A DNA stretch of 64,000 nt from Clostridiales bacterium Firm_11 (GTDB lineage: Bacteria > Bacillota > Clostridia > Christensenellales > Aristaeellaceae). The DNA is taken from positions 70,680 to 134,679 of the forward strand of contig LVAQ01000012.1 of NCBI GenBank assembly GCA_001604105.1, given 5' to 3'. Positions within the stretch are counted from its first letter, which is position 1. Each line of letters begins with the position of its first letter. The translations under genes and the position numbers were made by a program. The notes beneath the pieces are model-generated. The model searched no databases. It had not been told where the DNA came from and was given only the letters and a program-made list of their open reading frames with translations. Of the stretch, positions 21,089 to 29,715 are shown one piece after another.

Positions 21089-21871
21089 CTATTGCCCGCC
21101 TTTACAATCTCGGCCATAAACCATCAGTTGCCGCAACGCCGGAAACGCGCTGGGCATATCACATTTGATAAGCTTTTCCAGCTTGAGCCAGCGCACGCGG
21201 TGCAGCCCCAGCGCCACACGCTGGCTTCCCTGCACGCCCTGAAGCGGAAAACGGTACGCGCTGCCATCGCTGAGGGTCACCGTGCCTTCCACCCAATAGG
21301 CGTCATGCGGAAAATCCGCACGCAGATACAAATCCAGGGTGTATACCTCTACCTCCCGGCCAAAATCCAGCGTGAGGCATGCATCCGTACGAGCGCCGAT
21401 GCCCCAGCTCTGGTACGGCCACACCCCGTGTCCCGCGGCGCTGATCAATCCATCCACCACATTGCGGGCACAGAAAACCGCTTCATCGCGGGTTTCTACA
21501 TTGGCGGTCACATGCGGGTAGGCGCTCACCGCCCCCCGCTGATCCAACGGATTCAACGCCAGATTGCGGCATTCATTGCCCGGATCGGGCGCCAGTGAAA
21601 GCAAATGCCGCTCCGCCCGAAACGCCATGGGGGGATAAGCCAGCGGATTGTCTCCCGCCAAAGGCAACCGATACGTAAACCGCTTCGTGGGCAGGTACAG
21701 CCTCGCGGGCTCGAGACTTTGATCCGCCCGTACCCACGCAAAGGCGGTATCGCTCTCAAATACAATGTGATCCCCCGGCTGGTATACTCCGTCAAAAACC
21801 AGATACACCTCGTCTGCGGCGCTTGTTTGCGCAAGGCAGGTTTCACCGCGGTAAATGCTGATTCGGCTCAT
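21089..21871 (-). CDS. Discoidin-like (F5/8 type C) carbohydrate-binding protein, function unknown
   Basis: A 260-residue protein without signal peptide or membrane segment. The N-terminal ~90 residues form a beta-rich segment (VYLVFDGVYQPGDHIVFES). The C-terminal ~150 residues (ALNPLDQ..., ARNVVDG, YQSWGIGARTDACLTLDFG, VEVYTLDLYLRADFPHDAYW) look like a discoidin-type jelly roll, as in many sugar-binding modules. It is the last gene of the GH43-containing minus-strand cluster, 194 bases after the GH43 gene, so a role with the same oligosaccharides is likely. The start follows AAAGGAGG. No enzymatic motif was recognised. Confidence 0.6.
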   Translation of the reverse strand: MSRISIYRGETCLAQTSAADEVYLVFDGVYQPGDHIVFESDTAFAWVRADQSLEPARLYLPTKRFTYRLPLAGDNPLAYPPMAFRAERHLLSLAPDPGNECRNLALNPLDQRGAVSAYPHVTANVETRDEAVFCARNVVDGLISAAGHGVWPYQSWGIGARTDACLTLDFGREVEVYTLDLYLRADFPHDAYWVEGTVTLSDGSAYRFPLQGVQGSQRVALGLHRVRWLKLEKLIKCDMPSAFPALRQLMVYGRDCKGGQ

Positions 21872-22065
21872 GGTGCCTCCTTTCATTGCTCAGGCCGCAA
21901 GGGCATACGGGGCTTGCGGCTGCCCTTGCGGCTGGCACGCAGGTGCCCGTGACGCCATGCGTTGTTTGCGCCCCGTTGCGCCTGCGCCCAAAACCGTGGC
22001 ATGCGGGCAGGGCTTACCATTGCGCATTCTTGCCTTCCCACAGGCATGCGGCGCAACCCGCGGGG

Positions 22066-23721
22066 TTAGCGTTCGTCCATCGTATCCAGCGGCAGCGCCT
22101 GATACCAGAACGCGTCAAAATCTGCATACAATCGGCTTCCGGTGAGATCCTGACAGCATAGCCCCGTCATGGTGCCGGTAAACCAGCCCTCGTTGCACGC
22201 TTCATCGGAGAGGAAGGTTACGTCCAGCGCATCGCCGATGGGTTGCCATTCCGCCTGTCCCACGGCAAAGGAGCAACATACATCGCCGTCCCTCACCCGC
22301 ATGCGCAAGCGTACGGGGAACCCGCACAAAATCGGCACAAACCCGGCTGGGTATGCATAGCGCTTGTTTTCGGCGGTCAGCAGCGTTACCACCTTGCCAA
22401 GCTGCTCATCATGGGTCAGGTGCAGGTAGATGTAATTATCGCTGTCATACCACAGAATCATGCCCGCCATCTGTTTGAACAGCGCCGGTTCAAAAGAAAC
22501 AACGGTTTCCATATCACAGTGCGGCTCGGTCACCCGTTGCAGCACCATGCTCTGGCTGCCGCGCGCACTCAGGCCATCGCCCCCAAACAGCCGCAGATGC
22601 CCGGGGCGTTCCGTCAGGGAAAGCTCCGTTTCTCCCAGCGGCAGGCGCAGCGTTTGCCAGCGAATGTCCAGCTGAGCCGCATCGAAATGATCCATGGCGG
22701 GCGGCAGCGGCCATGGGTGAGGGGGCAGCGCGGGGGCGGGCAGCGTTACATCGGGCAGTGCGGTGCCATTGGCCAGCACTGGCCAGCCTTGCGCCCATGT
22801 GATGCGCTGGAGAGCGGTTTCCCGCCCCAGCGGGTAACGCCGCGCGTTGGGAAATCGCGGCGCGTCCGGCGCGTTGCGCTGTTTGCCTGGGCGGCCGCAC
22901 AGGTGTACCGCATACCATTCACCCGTTTGCGTCTGCACCAGATCGGCATGCCCTGCCTTTTGCAGCGGATGGTCGGGCGCGTGGCGCGCGGTAAGCATGC
23001 TCCACGCTTCCCGTGGGTCGGTACGCACGGCATACGACGGATGATACATTTCATAGGGTCCCCATACGCTGGCGCTGCGCAGCACGCTCTGCCCGTGCTC
23101 CTCGCCTGTGCCGGTATCCGCGGCAAACAGGTAGTAAAGCCCCTCGTGACGGTAGAGGTGCGGCCCTTCCAGGTATATGGGGTCGGCGGCGTATATCTCC
23201 TTTGCCGCGCCCAGCGGCGCGCAGGTTACCGCGTCCAGTTGCTGCAACACAAGCCTGCCCGCGTACTTTTTGGGGATGCGATGATCCGTCACCATCGACA
23301 AGACGTACTTGCACCCATCCGTATCATGAAACAGCGAAGGATCAAACCCATAGCCGCTAAGCCGGATGGGCTGCGACCACGGCCCCCTGATATCGGTGGC
23401 GGTAACCATGTAGTTATGCGTATCGTACATGTTGCAGTAAAACGATGTGACCAGCGTATACAATAGGTAGTATGTGCCCTGCCAGAAGCTCAGATCCGGC
23501 GCCCATACACCCTGTGAGGCGCCCACCCCGCGCAAATCCAGCTGACTTACGCGGTTCAGCGGGCGCGTGAGCAGCCGCCAGTGCGCCAGATCGCGCGAAT
23601 GGTGTATCTGCACCCCGGGAAAATACTCGAACGTTGAAGTGGCGATATAGTAATCCTCCCCGACGCGCAGAATCGAGGGATCCGGATTGAAACCGCGAAG
23701 AATGGGGTTGATGATCTCCAT
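22066..23721 (-). CDS. Glycoside hydrolase family 43 beta-xylosidase
   Basis: A 551-residue GH43 enzyme of the beta-xylosidase (XynB-like) group. The start NPILRGFNPDPSILRVG and TFEYFPGVQIHHSRDL are typical. The catalytic triad is visible: Asp14 (base) in FNPDPS, Asp127 in GFDPSLFHD and Glu185 (acid) in YLEGPHLY. A C-terminal beta-sandwich (about 340-551; DHFDAAQLDIRWQTLR onward) completes the usual two-domain form. There is no signal peptide, so it acts on imported xylo- or arabino-oligosaccharides. The ATG follows AGGAGG and is the family start. Confidence 0.92.
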   Translation of the reverse strand: MEIINPILRGFNPDPSILRVGEDYYIATSTFEYFPGVQIHHSRDLAHWRLLTRPLNRVSQLDLRGVGASQGVWAPDLSFWQGTYYLLYTLVTSFYCNMYDTHNYMVTATDIRGPWSQPIRLSGYGFDPSLFHDTDGCKYVLSMVTDHRIPKKYAGRLVLQQLDAVTCAPLGAAKEIYAADPIYLEGPHLYRHEGLYYLFAADTGTGEEHGQSVLRSASVWGPYEMYHPSYAVRTDPREAWSMLTARHAPDHPLQKAGHADLVQTQTGEWYAVHLCGRPGKQRNAPDAPRFPNARRYPLGRETALQRITWAQGWPVLANGTALPDVTLPAPALPPHPWPLPPAMDHFDAAQLDIRWQTLRLPLGETELSLTERPGHLRLFGGDGLSARGSQSMVLQRVTEPHCDMETVVSFEPALFKQMAGMILWYDSDNYIYLHLTHDEQLGKVVTLLTAENKRYAYPAGFVPILCGFPVRLRMRVRDGDVCCSFAVGQAEWQPIGDALDVTFLSDEACNEGWFTGTMTGLCCQDLTGSRLYADFDAFWYQALPLDTMDER

Positions 23722-24032
23722 AAGAACAAACCTCCTGGCCGTCGGCGCCCCTTTACCCGTCATGCGTGATAGGGGCACAGTAAGACCACCCCATCAAGCG
23801 TCTACGCATGCGCGCGATACTGTTTTGTGGCGCCGCATGACGTAAGTGGCGCCATGGGAATATGTTTGGATTGCATCATGTAAGCGCTGGACGCAAGTGC
23901 TGCAAAAACAAAGCAATGCGGATGCAGCGCGCATCACGCGGCACCGAAGCGGGTACCGCACACAGCGTTGAATCCCTGCAAAAAAGAACCCCGCTTCGCC
24001 ATACCGCCGCGCGGGCGCGCGTCGGTATGCTG
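23722..24032. other. Intergenic region upstream of the GH43 gene
   Basis: The 311 bases between the nitrilase and GH43 genes hold an inverted pair GGCGCC/GGCGCC near 23830-23856 but no clear -35/-10 pair. The GH43 gene may be transcribed separately or by read-through. Confidence 0.4.
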
Positions 24033-24851
24033 TCAGGGTTTCACCAGTGCGGCGTAGGTATCTGCCCTGCGGTCTTGCAGGCGCAGCTGGGTTAACGCCT
24101 GCATGGCGGTAAGGTCAAATTCGGCGGTCAAGGGCTGCGCTTCCGCTGCGGATGCACGCGCCAGCACGCGGCCATCCGGCGCGACCAGTTCACTGGAGGT
24201 TCGCAGGCCTTCGATGGTTCCCTGATAGGGCACGGACATCGCCCCAGCAACAAAAATACCGTTTTCGTAGGCGCGGGCGTGTGCATAGATCGCTTCCCAT
24301 CCCCAGGTGGGGCACACCACCAGCCGTGCGCCCTGCAAGGCATAATGCCTGCACACCTCCGGAAACTGCATGTCCCAGCAGACGCAAACGCCAAAATGGC
24401 CAAAATCCGCGTCTACCATACAGTACTGATTCCCCGCCGTCAAAGAGCGCTGCTCATCGCCCGCAAGGTGAACTTTGGCATACCGCGCCACAACCAGACC
24501 GCCGCGGTCAAACACCACCGCTTCATTAAAAAGCTGGTGGCCGCGTTTGACATACAGGCTCGCGACCACATAACAGCGCCTTTGGCGGGCATACGCTGCA
24601 AACCGCTGTTCCAGAGGCGCCGCGTCCACATACTGGGCATACTCCCCGTCCAGTTGTTTGGCCAGCCCCGGGAAGTTCACGGCTTCGCTGGTCACCAGCA
24701 GATCGGTGGGCGGCGCGGCTTCCATCAGCGCAAAGGTCTGCGCCGCCATGGCGTCACAAAGCGCGCGGGATGCTTCCGCCGTAATGCGCCGTGCCGGGTT
24801 TGCAAAGTCATACAGCGCGTTTTGCCTGGGTTGGATCAGCGTTAAGCGCAT
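24033..24851 (-). CDS. Carbon-nitrogen hydrolase (nitrilase superfamily)
   Basis: A 272-residue cytoplasmic amidase of the nitrilase superfamily. The catalytic triad is complete: Glu56 in TSEAVNFPG, Lys126 in RYAKVHLAGDE and Cys158 in CVCWDMQFPE. Family members cleave C-N bonds in amides or carbamoyl compounds; the substrate is unknown. It follows the GH88 gene by four bases, so it is part of the sugar operon and may act on an amidated or N-substituted sugar derivative, which is inference only. Confidence 0.9.
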   Translation of the reverse strand: MRLTLIQPRQNALYDFANPARRITAEASRALCDAMAAQTFALMEAAPPTDLLVTSEAVNFPGLAKQLDGEYAQYVDAAPLEQRFAAYARQRRCYVVASLYVKRGHQLFNEAVVFDRGGLVVARYAKVHLAGDEQRSLTAGNQYCMVDADFGHFGVCVCWDMQFPEVCRHYALQGARLVVCPTWGWEAIYAHARAYENGIFVAGAMSVPYQGTIEGLRTSSELVAPDGRVLARASAAEAQPLTAEFDLTAMQALTQLRLQDRRADTYAALVKP

Positions 24852-24855
24852 GCCA

Positions 24856-25974
24856 TCACCACCTTAGCTTTGTATTGCCCAGCAGGCGGCAAACGCCTTC
24901 GATCAGGTAATAATCCCCATACACCATCGCGATGTGGCGCTCCTGCGAGTGGTAAGCGCCGGTACAGTGCGTAAGTATGGCCGGATACGCCTCCGACCAA
25001 TCGGCATGCTGCGCTTCCATGGCGCGCAGCATGGCATAAGCCGCCGTGCGGTAAGCCTCGCCGGTATCGCCCAGCACCTCCGCCAGTTCCAGCATGCCGC
25101 AGGCTGCAATTGCGCCCGCGCTGTCGTCCTTGACAATCGGCTCCGGCGGTTGCCGAAAATCACAATCCGGCAGCCAATCCTTGCATACGCAGGGGATGAA
25201 GGCATCCGCCACGCGGCGCGCGGCGTTGAGGTAGGTTTGTTTGCCCGTGTGACGGTAGCTAATGGCAAAGCCATAGAGCGCCCACGCCTGCCCACGGCTC
25301 CACACGGTGCCCGCGCCATACCCTTGCCCGCCCGGCTTATCGATCACGGCGCCTGTTTCCGGGTCAAAAACCACGATGTGCTCGCTGGTTCCATCCGGCC
25401 TGATAAAATGCCTGAGCACCGTATCGGCATGCTTTTGCGCCATCAGGCGAAACCGCGGATCCCGCGTCTGTTCGCTGGCCCAGTAAAGCAAGCTCAGGTT
25501 CATCATACAGTCGATGATCACCCAGCCTGTTTTATCCTCATTCCATGCGCGGATAAACCCATTGGGGTTGTACCGCCCCGCCAGCAGGTTCGCGGCAAAT
25601 AGCGTGCTTTCTCTGCGCTTTGGGTCTCCCGTCAGGTCAAAATCAAACCCTGAGGAGATGCGCCACATAAAACCAAGGTCGTGATGCAAATGGTCAAAAT
25701 CCGCAAAGGCCTGATCCAGCATTGTTTCGGCGTGGCGCGCTTCCGCAAGGTATTGCGGTTCCCCGGTCGCGGCAAACAACTGCCACATCTGCGCCGGCCA
25801 AAAGCCGTTTGTCCACCAGCACAGGCCGTCAAAGGGACCCTCCTGCCACTGGTGATCCTTCACGGTATATGGGATAAAGGGCAGGTCTTTCGCCTGTTGA
25901 ATGGCATGGAAAGTCTTCCGCTGGATTTTCGCGAGCGTTTGCTCGGCCCAGCGGTGTTGCTCCGTATGGGACAT
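24856..25974 (-). CDS. GH88 unsaturated glucuronyl hydrolase
   Basis: A 372-residue GH88 enzyme. It hydrates the double bond of the unsaturated uronic acid left at the end of oligosaccharides by polysaccharide lyases, releasing the keto sugar. The two catalytic aspartates fit the family spacing: Asp99 in HHDLGFMW and Asp155 in VIIDCMMNL. WWTNGFWPAQMW, GYGAGTVWSRGQAWALYG and the C-terminal GDYYLIEG are also typical. There is no signal peptide. Its presence points to a glycan containing uronic acid (pectin, glucuronan or glycosaminoglycan). It lies 17 bases after the dehydrogenase gene. Confidence 0.94.
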   Translation of the reverse strand: MSHTEQHRWAEQTLAKIQRKTFHAIQQAKDLPFIPYTVKDHQWQEGPFDGLCWWTNGFWPAQMWQLFAATGEPQYLAEARHAETMLDQAFADFDHLHHDLGFMWRISSGFDFDLTGDPKRRESTLFAANLLAGRYNPNGFIRAWNEDKTGWVIIDCMMNLSLLYWASEQTRDPRFRLMAQKHADTVLRHFIRPDGTSEHIVVFDPETGAVIDKPGGQGYGAGTVWSRGQAWALYGFAISYRHTGKQTYLNAARRVADAFIPCVCKDWLPDCDFRQPPEPIVKDDSAGAIAACGMLELAEVLGDTGEAYRTAAYAMLRAMEAQHADWSEAYPAILTHCTGAYHSQERHIAMVYGDYYLIEGVCRLLGNTKLRW

Positions 25975-25991
25975 GTTTTGTCCTCCGATTG

Positions 25992-27014
25992 TTAAGCGTG
26001 ATCGAGAATCTGCGCATGCAGAATCTCGTGACGGGATGGTCTGTCATTCAGGTAATCGCATACCGCTTCCACGACGTTTTCGCCCATGCGTTCCAGCTCG
26101 CCGCCAAAACTGCCGGCGATGTGGGTGGAAAGGAACACATTGGGCATGTGCAAAAGCGGATGATCCGCAGGCAGCGGCATGGGGTCTGTGGAATCAAGCA
26201 CGGCGGTGCGGGTGGGGCAATCGTTGAGCGCGCGGATGAGCGCTGCCTGATCCACCGGCGAAGCCTGCGCGGCATTGATAAACGTTGCGGTGGGGAGCAT
26301 GGCGCTAAACTGCGCATACCCCAGGATTCCCTTGAGGGTGGACCAATCGGGCAGGTGGCAGGTAACCACATCGCAGGTGCGAAAGAGGTCATCCAGCTCC
26401 ATCAGGGTTAGCCCCAGCGCTTTGGCGCGCTGCGGGGTTAAAAACGGATCGCTGCCGAACACCTTGACATCGAAATTCTGCAACAGCCTTGCCACGCGGC
26501 TGCCCACGCGGCCTACGCCCACGATGCCGATATTCGCCTGATAATTGCCGCAGCGCTCGCTGGTTTCCCCGCGCGCCTGCCGGTAGCTTTGCGCATCGCG
26601 GTATTGGCGTATGGCCCGCAGCCCGCCTTTAGTTGCCAGCAGAATATGCGCAAGCGTATATTCGCTGGCGGGCACCGCGTTGGTTTGCCCCGTGCAAAAC
26701 AAGCGGGTACCAATCTGGTAAAACGGGGAGGCAAATACGCGCACATCGCCGCCCGCGTAAAAAACCGCCTTCACATTAGGCAGGTAAGTACGCACCTGCG
26801 CATCGGTAAGCTCCGGCATACCCCAGTTGCTAAAGACCAGCTCCACTTTTTGCAGCATCGCTTTTTTCTTGGGAAATTGCGAAAGGAACACCGGCTCTGG
26901 CTCCAGCGCCACATGCTCCTGAAGCTGTTCCAGCACATAATCCGAATACACCCGAAAGAAATCCTCCGCGTGGTAATTGGGGTGCTGATCATCTGCCAGC
27001 AGAACTGCAAACAT
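25992..27014 (-). CDS. D-isomer-specific 2-hydroxyacid dehydrogenase homologue with altered active site
   Basis: A 340-residue protein with the two-domain fold of 2-hydroxyacid dehydrogenases. The NAD-binding motif is GIVGVGRVGSRVA (about 163-175) with an acidic residue after strand two (GSDP). The catalytic His298 is present in STHIAGS. However the usual Arg in the N-x-x-R-G segment is Gln250 (FINAAQASPVD), and the usual Glu partner is Asp277 (LDSTDPMP). It may be a reductase with changed chemistry or a non-catalytic protein. It sits between the solute-binding protein and GH88 genes, so it probably handles the freed keto-uronate or a product of it. Confidence 0.82.
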   Translation of the reverse strand: MFAVLLADDQHPNYHAEDFFRVYSDYVLEQLQEHVALEPEPVFLSQFPKKKAMLQKVELVFSNWGMPELTDAQVRTYLPNVKAVFYAGGDVRVFASPFYQIGTRLFCTGQTNAVPASEYTLAHILLATKGGLRAIRQYRDAQSYRQARGETSERCGNYQANIGIVGVGRVGSRVARLLQNFDVKVFGSDPFLTPQRAKALGLTLMELDDLFRTCDVVTCHLPDWSTLKGILGYAQFSAMLPTATFINAAQASPVDQAALIRALNDCPTRTAVLDSTDPMPLPADHPLLHMPNVFLSTHIAGSFGGELERMGENVVEAVCDYLNDRPSRHEILHAQILDHA

Positions 27015-27044
27015 GGGTGCATCTCCTCGCTTCCCAAGAGGGAA

Positions 27045-27068
27045 GGGGCAGGGTCGAGGCCCTGCCCC
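27045..27068 (-). promoter_or_regulatory. GC-rich hairpin between solute-binding protein and dehydrogenase genes
   Basis: GGGGCAGGG (27045-27053) pairs perfectly with CCCTGCCCC (27060-27068) around six bases, in the 98-base gap after the solute-binding protein gene. No T-run follows on the minus strand, so it is better read as an mRNA-stabilising or partial attenuation hairpin than as a full terminator. Confidence 0.55.
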
Positions 27069-27112
27069 CCGTTGCGTTCATTTTACCGAGCCGCTTAACG
27101 CCTGTCAATTGT

Positions 27113-28678
27113 TTACTTGCCGTGGGCATCCAGGAAGGCCTGCACTTGCTCCATCACTGCCTGCCGTACTGTTTCAATGCCGGCCGCGGAGGCTTTATCC
27201 CAGTACTCGGCAAGCATGGCGGCGGTATCCGCGCCATAGGTGCCGTGCATCAGCGGACGGATGTACTCGCTTTGCACCGCGGTAACCGCGGCGTAGGCGG
27301 TGGCCAGCGCGGGGGTTGCCTGGTTGTCGAAGGTGAAACCGTCCACCGCGGAGGCGGTATAGCTGGTAGGATCGTTCATGTACTTCACAAGCGCCTTCAC
27401 CTGATCATCCAGATTGGCGTTGGTGCGGATGAAGTTCGGGTTCCACGTCAGCTCATAACCCGGGAAGGTGTAGACGTTGCTGCCGGTAAGCTTGGTGTAT
27501 TCGCCCGCATCGTTGAGGGTGAAATCTTCCCCTGCGATGCCCAGCTCAAAGAGATCATGATTTTCGGGGCTTTGGAAGATCCAGTCAATAAACTGCATCG
27601 CCGCGTCGATATTCTGGGAATAGTAGGGCACGCACAGGAAGTTCCACGCTGTTTGGCCGGAGGTGACGAAGTACCCGGGCGTCCGATTGCGCAGGCCGTC
27701 GTTGTAGACGAACATGCCCAGCTTCGCGTCCTGAATCTTCTCGATTTCGGCCTTGCAGGTTTCATAACCGCTGATGTTGCCTTCGATCGCCGCGCAAAGG
27801 CCGGTGAAGAACAGATTGTTCTTGGCGTCCTCTTCGGTGATGGAATTGGCTTGCGTGTATTGCGCCCACTTGGTGAGCTTGGTGATGGCGCGCTCGCTGC
27901 GGGTGTTGGTGTTATAGGGGGCGGGGAAGTTAGCGTAATACGCATCCGGCGCGCCGATGGCGCCCGCGCCCAGCACGGTTTTACCATCTTCGCTGATGGC
28001 CACTTCAAACTCCATGCCCACGGCGGTGCCTGTGCCGCTGAACTCAAACACATTGGCAAGCCGCTTTTCCATGATGTCGCTGTCCAGATAATACAGGGCG
28101 CGGCCTCCGCCGATGCCCAAAGGAGCGACCATATCCGGCTCGTTTTCTTTCACGGCTTTGAAGTACGCTTCCAAGCTTTCCAAAGAGTCGATGGTGATGC
28201 CGTACTTCTGCGCCAGATCCTCACGGTAGAAGATGCATTGCAGATCGTTGGGCGCCTGGGTGATGGGCAGGGCATAGATGGCGCCGTCCGCCTCGGTTAC
28301 CTGCGCCAGATAGCTCTCGGAAAAAGCTGCCTTGAGCCCCGGGTACGCGTCGTTGTGGAAGTAGGAAGAAATATCCGCGTACATTTCCTGCTTAATCATG
28401 GTGGCAAGGTTCATCCAGTAGGCATCAAACACGAGGTCGCAGGGCTCTTCGTTGCCGATGAGCAGCGGCATTTTCTCGCGGTGATCCGCGCCGGTGTTCC
28501 ATACGAGGTTGAGCTTGATCCCAAGCCCAGATTCGGCATAGAAACGCGCCAGCACCTTGTCCATGTTTTGGGCTTCGCCAAAGAGGTAGATCTTCAGTTC
28601 GGTCTCGGCGGACGCGGCCGTAAGGACCATCGACAGCGCCATGACGAGTGTGAGCAGCAGGGCAACCAGTTTCTTCAT
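27113..28678 (-). CDS. Sugar ABC transporter solute-binding protein (LplA/DUF3502 type)
   Basis: A 521-residue extracytoplasmic binding protein. A signal peptide (MKKLVALLL... to AASA, about residues 1-24) is followed directly by ETELKIYLFGEAQNMDKV. There is no lipobox cysteine, unlike most Gram-positive binding proteins. The body is the family 1 fold, and the C-terminal ~130 residues (VDGFTFDNQATPALATAY... SEYIRPLMHGTYG) resemble the DUF3502 domain of LplA-like proteins. It delivers oligosaccharides to the LplB/LplC permeases encoded upstream. The ATG follows GGAGGATGAACCC; a start six codons earlier lacks a ribosome site. Confidence 0.9.
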   Translation of the reverse strand: MKKLVALLLTLVMALSMVLTAASAETELKIYLFGEAQNMDKVLARFYAESGLGIKLNLVWNTGADHREKMPLLIGNEEPCDLVFDAYWMNLATMIKQEMYADISSYFHNDAYPGLKAAFSESYLAQVTEADGAIYALPITQAPNDLQCIFYREDLAQKYGITIDSLESLEAYFKAVKENEPDMVAPLGIGGGRALYYLDSDIMEKRLANVFEFSGTGTAVGMEFEVAISEDGKTVLGAGAIGAPDAYYANFPAPYNTNTRSERAITKLTKWAQYTQANSITEEDAKNNLFFTGLCAAIEGNISGYETCKAEIEKIQDAKLGMFVYNDGLRNRTPGYFVTSGQTAWNFLCVPYYSQNIDAAMQFIDWIFQSPENHDLFELGIAGEDFTLNDAGEYTKLTGSNVYTFPGYELTWNPNFIRTNANLDDQVKALVKYMNDPTSYTASAVDGFTFDNQATPALATAYAAVTAVQSEYIRPLMHGTYGADTAAMLAEYWDKASAAGIETVRQAVMEQVQAFLDAHGK

Positions 28679-28765
28679 GGGTTCATCCTCCTCCAATCGG
28701 TTGGTGTGTATCGATCACGCGCGGGTGCCAAACGCCGCGCCGTGAGTACCGTAGTATGCTTGCGC

Positions 28766-29686
28766 TCAGCCCTTGACGGAGCCTACGATCAAGCCGGACG
28801 TAAAGTATTTTTGCGCAAACGGATACGCAATGATGATCGGGCCGATGGTTACCATGGCAGTGGCCATTTTGGTGGTGGTGGTAGGAAGCGCGCTCATGTC
28901 CACCGCAAAGCCCGCCTGACTGGACATTTGCTTGAGCAGCTCTATGTTGCGAAGCATTTTCATGATCAGGTACTGCAAGGGAAACTTGGACGCATCCTCG
29001 ATGTATAGCATGGCGTTGAACCACTGGTTCCAGTAAGCCACGGCATAGAACAGCGAAACGGTGGCAAGCGCCGGCAGGGATACGGGCAGGATGATCTGCC
29101 ACAGGATGCGCACATCATTAGCACCATCGATGCGCGCGCTCTCATGCAGCTCCCCGGGGATGGCGGAAAAGAAGTTGCGCAGTAAAAACAGGTTCCAGGG
29201 GTTAACCAGTACGGGGATGATCATGCACCACAGCGTATCGCGCATCCCCAGGTACTTGGAAATCAACATATACGTGGGCACCAGACCGCCGTTAAACAAC
29301 ATGGTGAAGTAGGCAAAGAAGGAAATCGCGCCGCGATACCTGAGCTTTTTGACCGAAAGAGGGTACGCCATCATGGCGGTTACCACCATGGAAAGCACGG
29401 TGCCAAACACTGTCACAAACAGAGAAACCTTGTAGCTATCGACAATCTGCCTTGTAGAAAACAGCATATCGTACGCGGCGGTGGTAAAGGCGACCGGCAA
29501 AAGGGAATACCCTTCGCGCAGCAGCGTGCGTTCGCTGGAAAACGAAGCGCTCACAGCAACGATGAACGGGATCAAACACAGGACGCAGAAAACCAGTATC
29601 AAGGTGTGCACTGCCGTATCCAGCACGGCATCGCCGCGCCTGCGGCGTTGCGGGTTTTGTGTCAGTTCGCTCAAGGGGCATACCAT
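28766..29686 (-). CDS. Sugar ABC transporter permease, LplC/YtcP type
   Basis: A 306-residue inner-membrane permease with about six transmembrane segments (first about 24-46, last about 270-290). The cytoplasmic coupling motif is ESARIDGANDVRILWQIILP, and the C-terminus GLIVGSVKG is the typical end of the CUT1 LplC group. It pairs with the permease encoded 29 bases upstream. The ATPase is not in the locus; such systems usually share a genome-wide MsmX-like ATPase. The first ATG is very close to the GGAAAGG ribosome site, so the exact start is uncertain. Confidence 0.93.
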   Translation of the reverse strand: MVCPLSELTQNPQRRRRGDAVLDTAVHTLILVFCVLCLIPFIVAVSASFSSERTLLREGYSLLPVAFTTAAYDMLFSTRQIVDSYKVSLFVTVFGTVLSMVVTAMMAYPLSVKKLRYRGAISFFAYFTMLFNGGLVPTYMLISKYLGMRDTLWCMIIPVLVNPWNLFLLRNFFSAIPGELHESARIDGANDVRILWQIILPVSLPALATVSLFYAVAYWNQWFNAMLYIEDASKFPLQYLIMKMLRNIELLKQMSSQAGFAVDMSALPTTTTKMATAMVTIGPIIIAYPFAQKYFTSGLIVGSVKG

Positions 29687-29715
29687 CCTTTCCGGCTACA
29701 AGCGCGCCCAGCGCG

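Noticed and set aside
27017..29008. 663-codon frame antisense to the solute-binding protein and permease genes
   Set aside because: It spans two clear genes and an intergenic hairpin on the other strand and has no recognisable product.
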